Source: CAYVBN01 sp964538565
GTDB lineage: Bacteria > Pseudomonadota > Alphaproteobacteria > Rhizobiales > Xanthobacteraceae
DNA: 14,754 nt
Assembly (NCBI GenBank): GCA_964538565.1
Contig: CAZIGW010000045.1
Location: forward strand, 1 to 14,754
Direction of reading: 5' to 3'
Under the pieces are notes generated by a model, which ran no database searches, was not told where the DNA came from, and worked only from the letters and a program-made list of their open reading frames with translations. Shown piece after piece: positions 14,106-14,754 of this stretch (position 1 is the stretch's first letter; every line of letters starts with the position of its first letter). The position numbers and the translations under genes are program-made.

Positions 14106-14754
14106 ATGGCCGCCTTCGACGTCGTGGTGGTGGGTCTCGGCGCAACGGGCGCATCCGCGCTCGCCGAGCTCGCGCGGCGCGGCGTGCGCGTCCTCGGCAT
14201 CGAACGCTTTTCGCCCGGGCATGACCGCGGCTCCTCGCACGGGCTGACGCGGATCATCCGCCTCGGCTATTTCGAGGACCCCTGCTACGTCCCGCTGCTG
14301 CGCGAAGCCTATCCGCTCTGGCGCGAGATCGAGGCGCGTTCGCGCAGCGATCTCTTGCACGTGACGGGCATTCTCGAAGTTGGGCCGCCCGACGGAGACC
14401 TCGTGCGCGGCACGCTGCGATCGGCCCGCGAACATGCGTTGACGCACGAGATGCTCGACGCGCAGGCCGTCGCGCGAAGGTTTCCGGCCTTCCGCCTCCC
14501 CGCCGATTTCCTCGGCGTATTCCAGCCGGACGGCGGATTCCTCCTGGCCGAGGCCGCGGTGCTGGCGCAGGTCGCACTCGCGCGTGCCGACGGTGCGCAG
14601 GTGCGCGAGGGCGAGACCGTGCGGACGATCGCGCCGTCGTCCACGGGGGTGCGACTTGCGACCGACGCCGGGACGATCGAGGCCGGCGCGGTCGTCGTCG
14701 CCGCCGGCCCCTGGGTGAAGCGCCTCCTGCCCGACCTGCCCGCGCCGTTGCGGG
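14106..14754 (+). CDS. FAD-dependent amine oxidase, SolA/MSOX-like (N-terminal part)
   Basis: First 216 residues of a flavoprotein of the N-methyltryptophan oxidase/monomeric sarcosine oxidase group, which oxidatively demethylates N-methyl amino acids, releasing formaldehyde and H2O2. The FAD-binding dinucleotide fold is clear: VVVVGLGATGAS with G10, G12, G15, and an acidic E33 at the end of the second strand. The family-specific PGHDRGSSHGLTRIIR lies at 37-52, followed by the typical YFEDPCYVPLLREAYPLW. VVVAAGPW near the window end is the conserved second FAD contact. The cysteine that binds FAD covalently in this family lies beyond the window, so covalent attachment cannot be checked. The ATG at 14106 gives the standard N-terminus, though the ribosome binding site is poor. 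Substrate choice within the group is open. Confidence 0.9.
   Translation, partial: MAAFDVVVVGLGATGASALAELARRGVRVLGIERFSPGHDRGSSHGLTRIIRLGYFEDPCYVPLLREAYPLWREIEARSRSDLLHVTGILEVGPPDGDLVRGTLRSAREHALTHEMLDAQAVARRFPAFRLPADFLGVFQPDGGFLLAEAAVLAQVALARADGAQVREGETVRTIAPSSTGVRLATDAGTIEAGAVVVAAGPWVKRLLPDLPAPLR

Overview
The window is GC-rich (strong G/C bias in third codon positions) and looks like chromosomal DNA of an alphaproteobacterium, most likely of the Hyphomicrobiales (Rhizobiales) type. The block containing a DnaJ/CbpA-type co-chaperone, an RT0821-like 17 kDa surface-antigen lipoprotein and a divergent pdxH is an arrangement I recall from that order. The extensin-like LAS-type peptidase and the YkuD L,D-transpeptidase also fit. 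I see no IS element, CRISPR array, tRNA or rRNA.

Layout from left to right. (1) 1-825: the end of an unidentified upstream gene, then a membrane anti-sigma-like protein (+). (2) 878-2513 (-): an RT0821-like lipoprotein gene upstream of a zinc-finger-less DnaJ. (3) 2528-3955 (+): pdxH and an SDR oxidoreductase 33 bp downstream, probably co-transcribed. (4) 3992-4969 (-): a CorA-type metal transporter, convergent with the SDR gene. (5) 4970-5814: a gene-poor stretch holding a convincing 63-codon ORF (-) with a strong ribosome binding site and a doubtful 59-codon ORF (-). (6) 5815-6538 (+): a YkuD L,D-transpeptidase lipoprotein with a clear intrinsic terminator. (7) 6575-8874 (-): an extensin-like peptidase-fold protein followed by a class III omega-transaminase. 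(8) 9072-14039 (+): a 1655-residue helicase-nuclease fusion. (9) 14106 to the window end (+): the first half of a SolA/MSOX-type FAD amine oxidase.

Most of the window is housekeeping metabolism and cell-envelope work: PLP salvage, peptidoglycan cross-linking and trimming, Mg2+/divalent cation transport, amine/amino acid turnover. The outlier is the large protein at 9072-14039. It combines an SF1 (UPF1/DNA2-like) helicase, whose Walker A and Walker B motifs are about 670 residues apart, with a C-terminal PD-(D/E)XK nuclease of the Vsr/MTES_1575 kind and a final segment resembling the C-terminal domain of the transcription factor GreA. Helicase-Vsr fusions are known among antiphage genes (the DUF4011-helicase-Vsr type), so this is the best candidate for an unusual system here. 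A role in defence or in transcription-coupled DNA processing is inference only.
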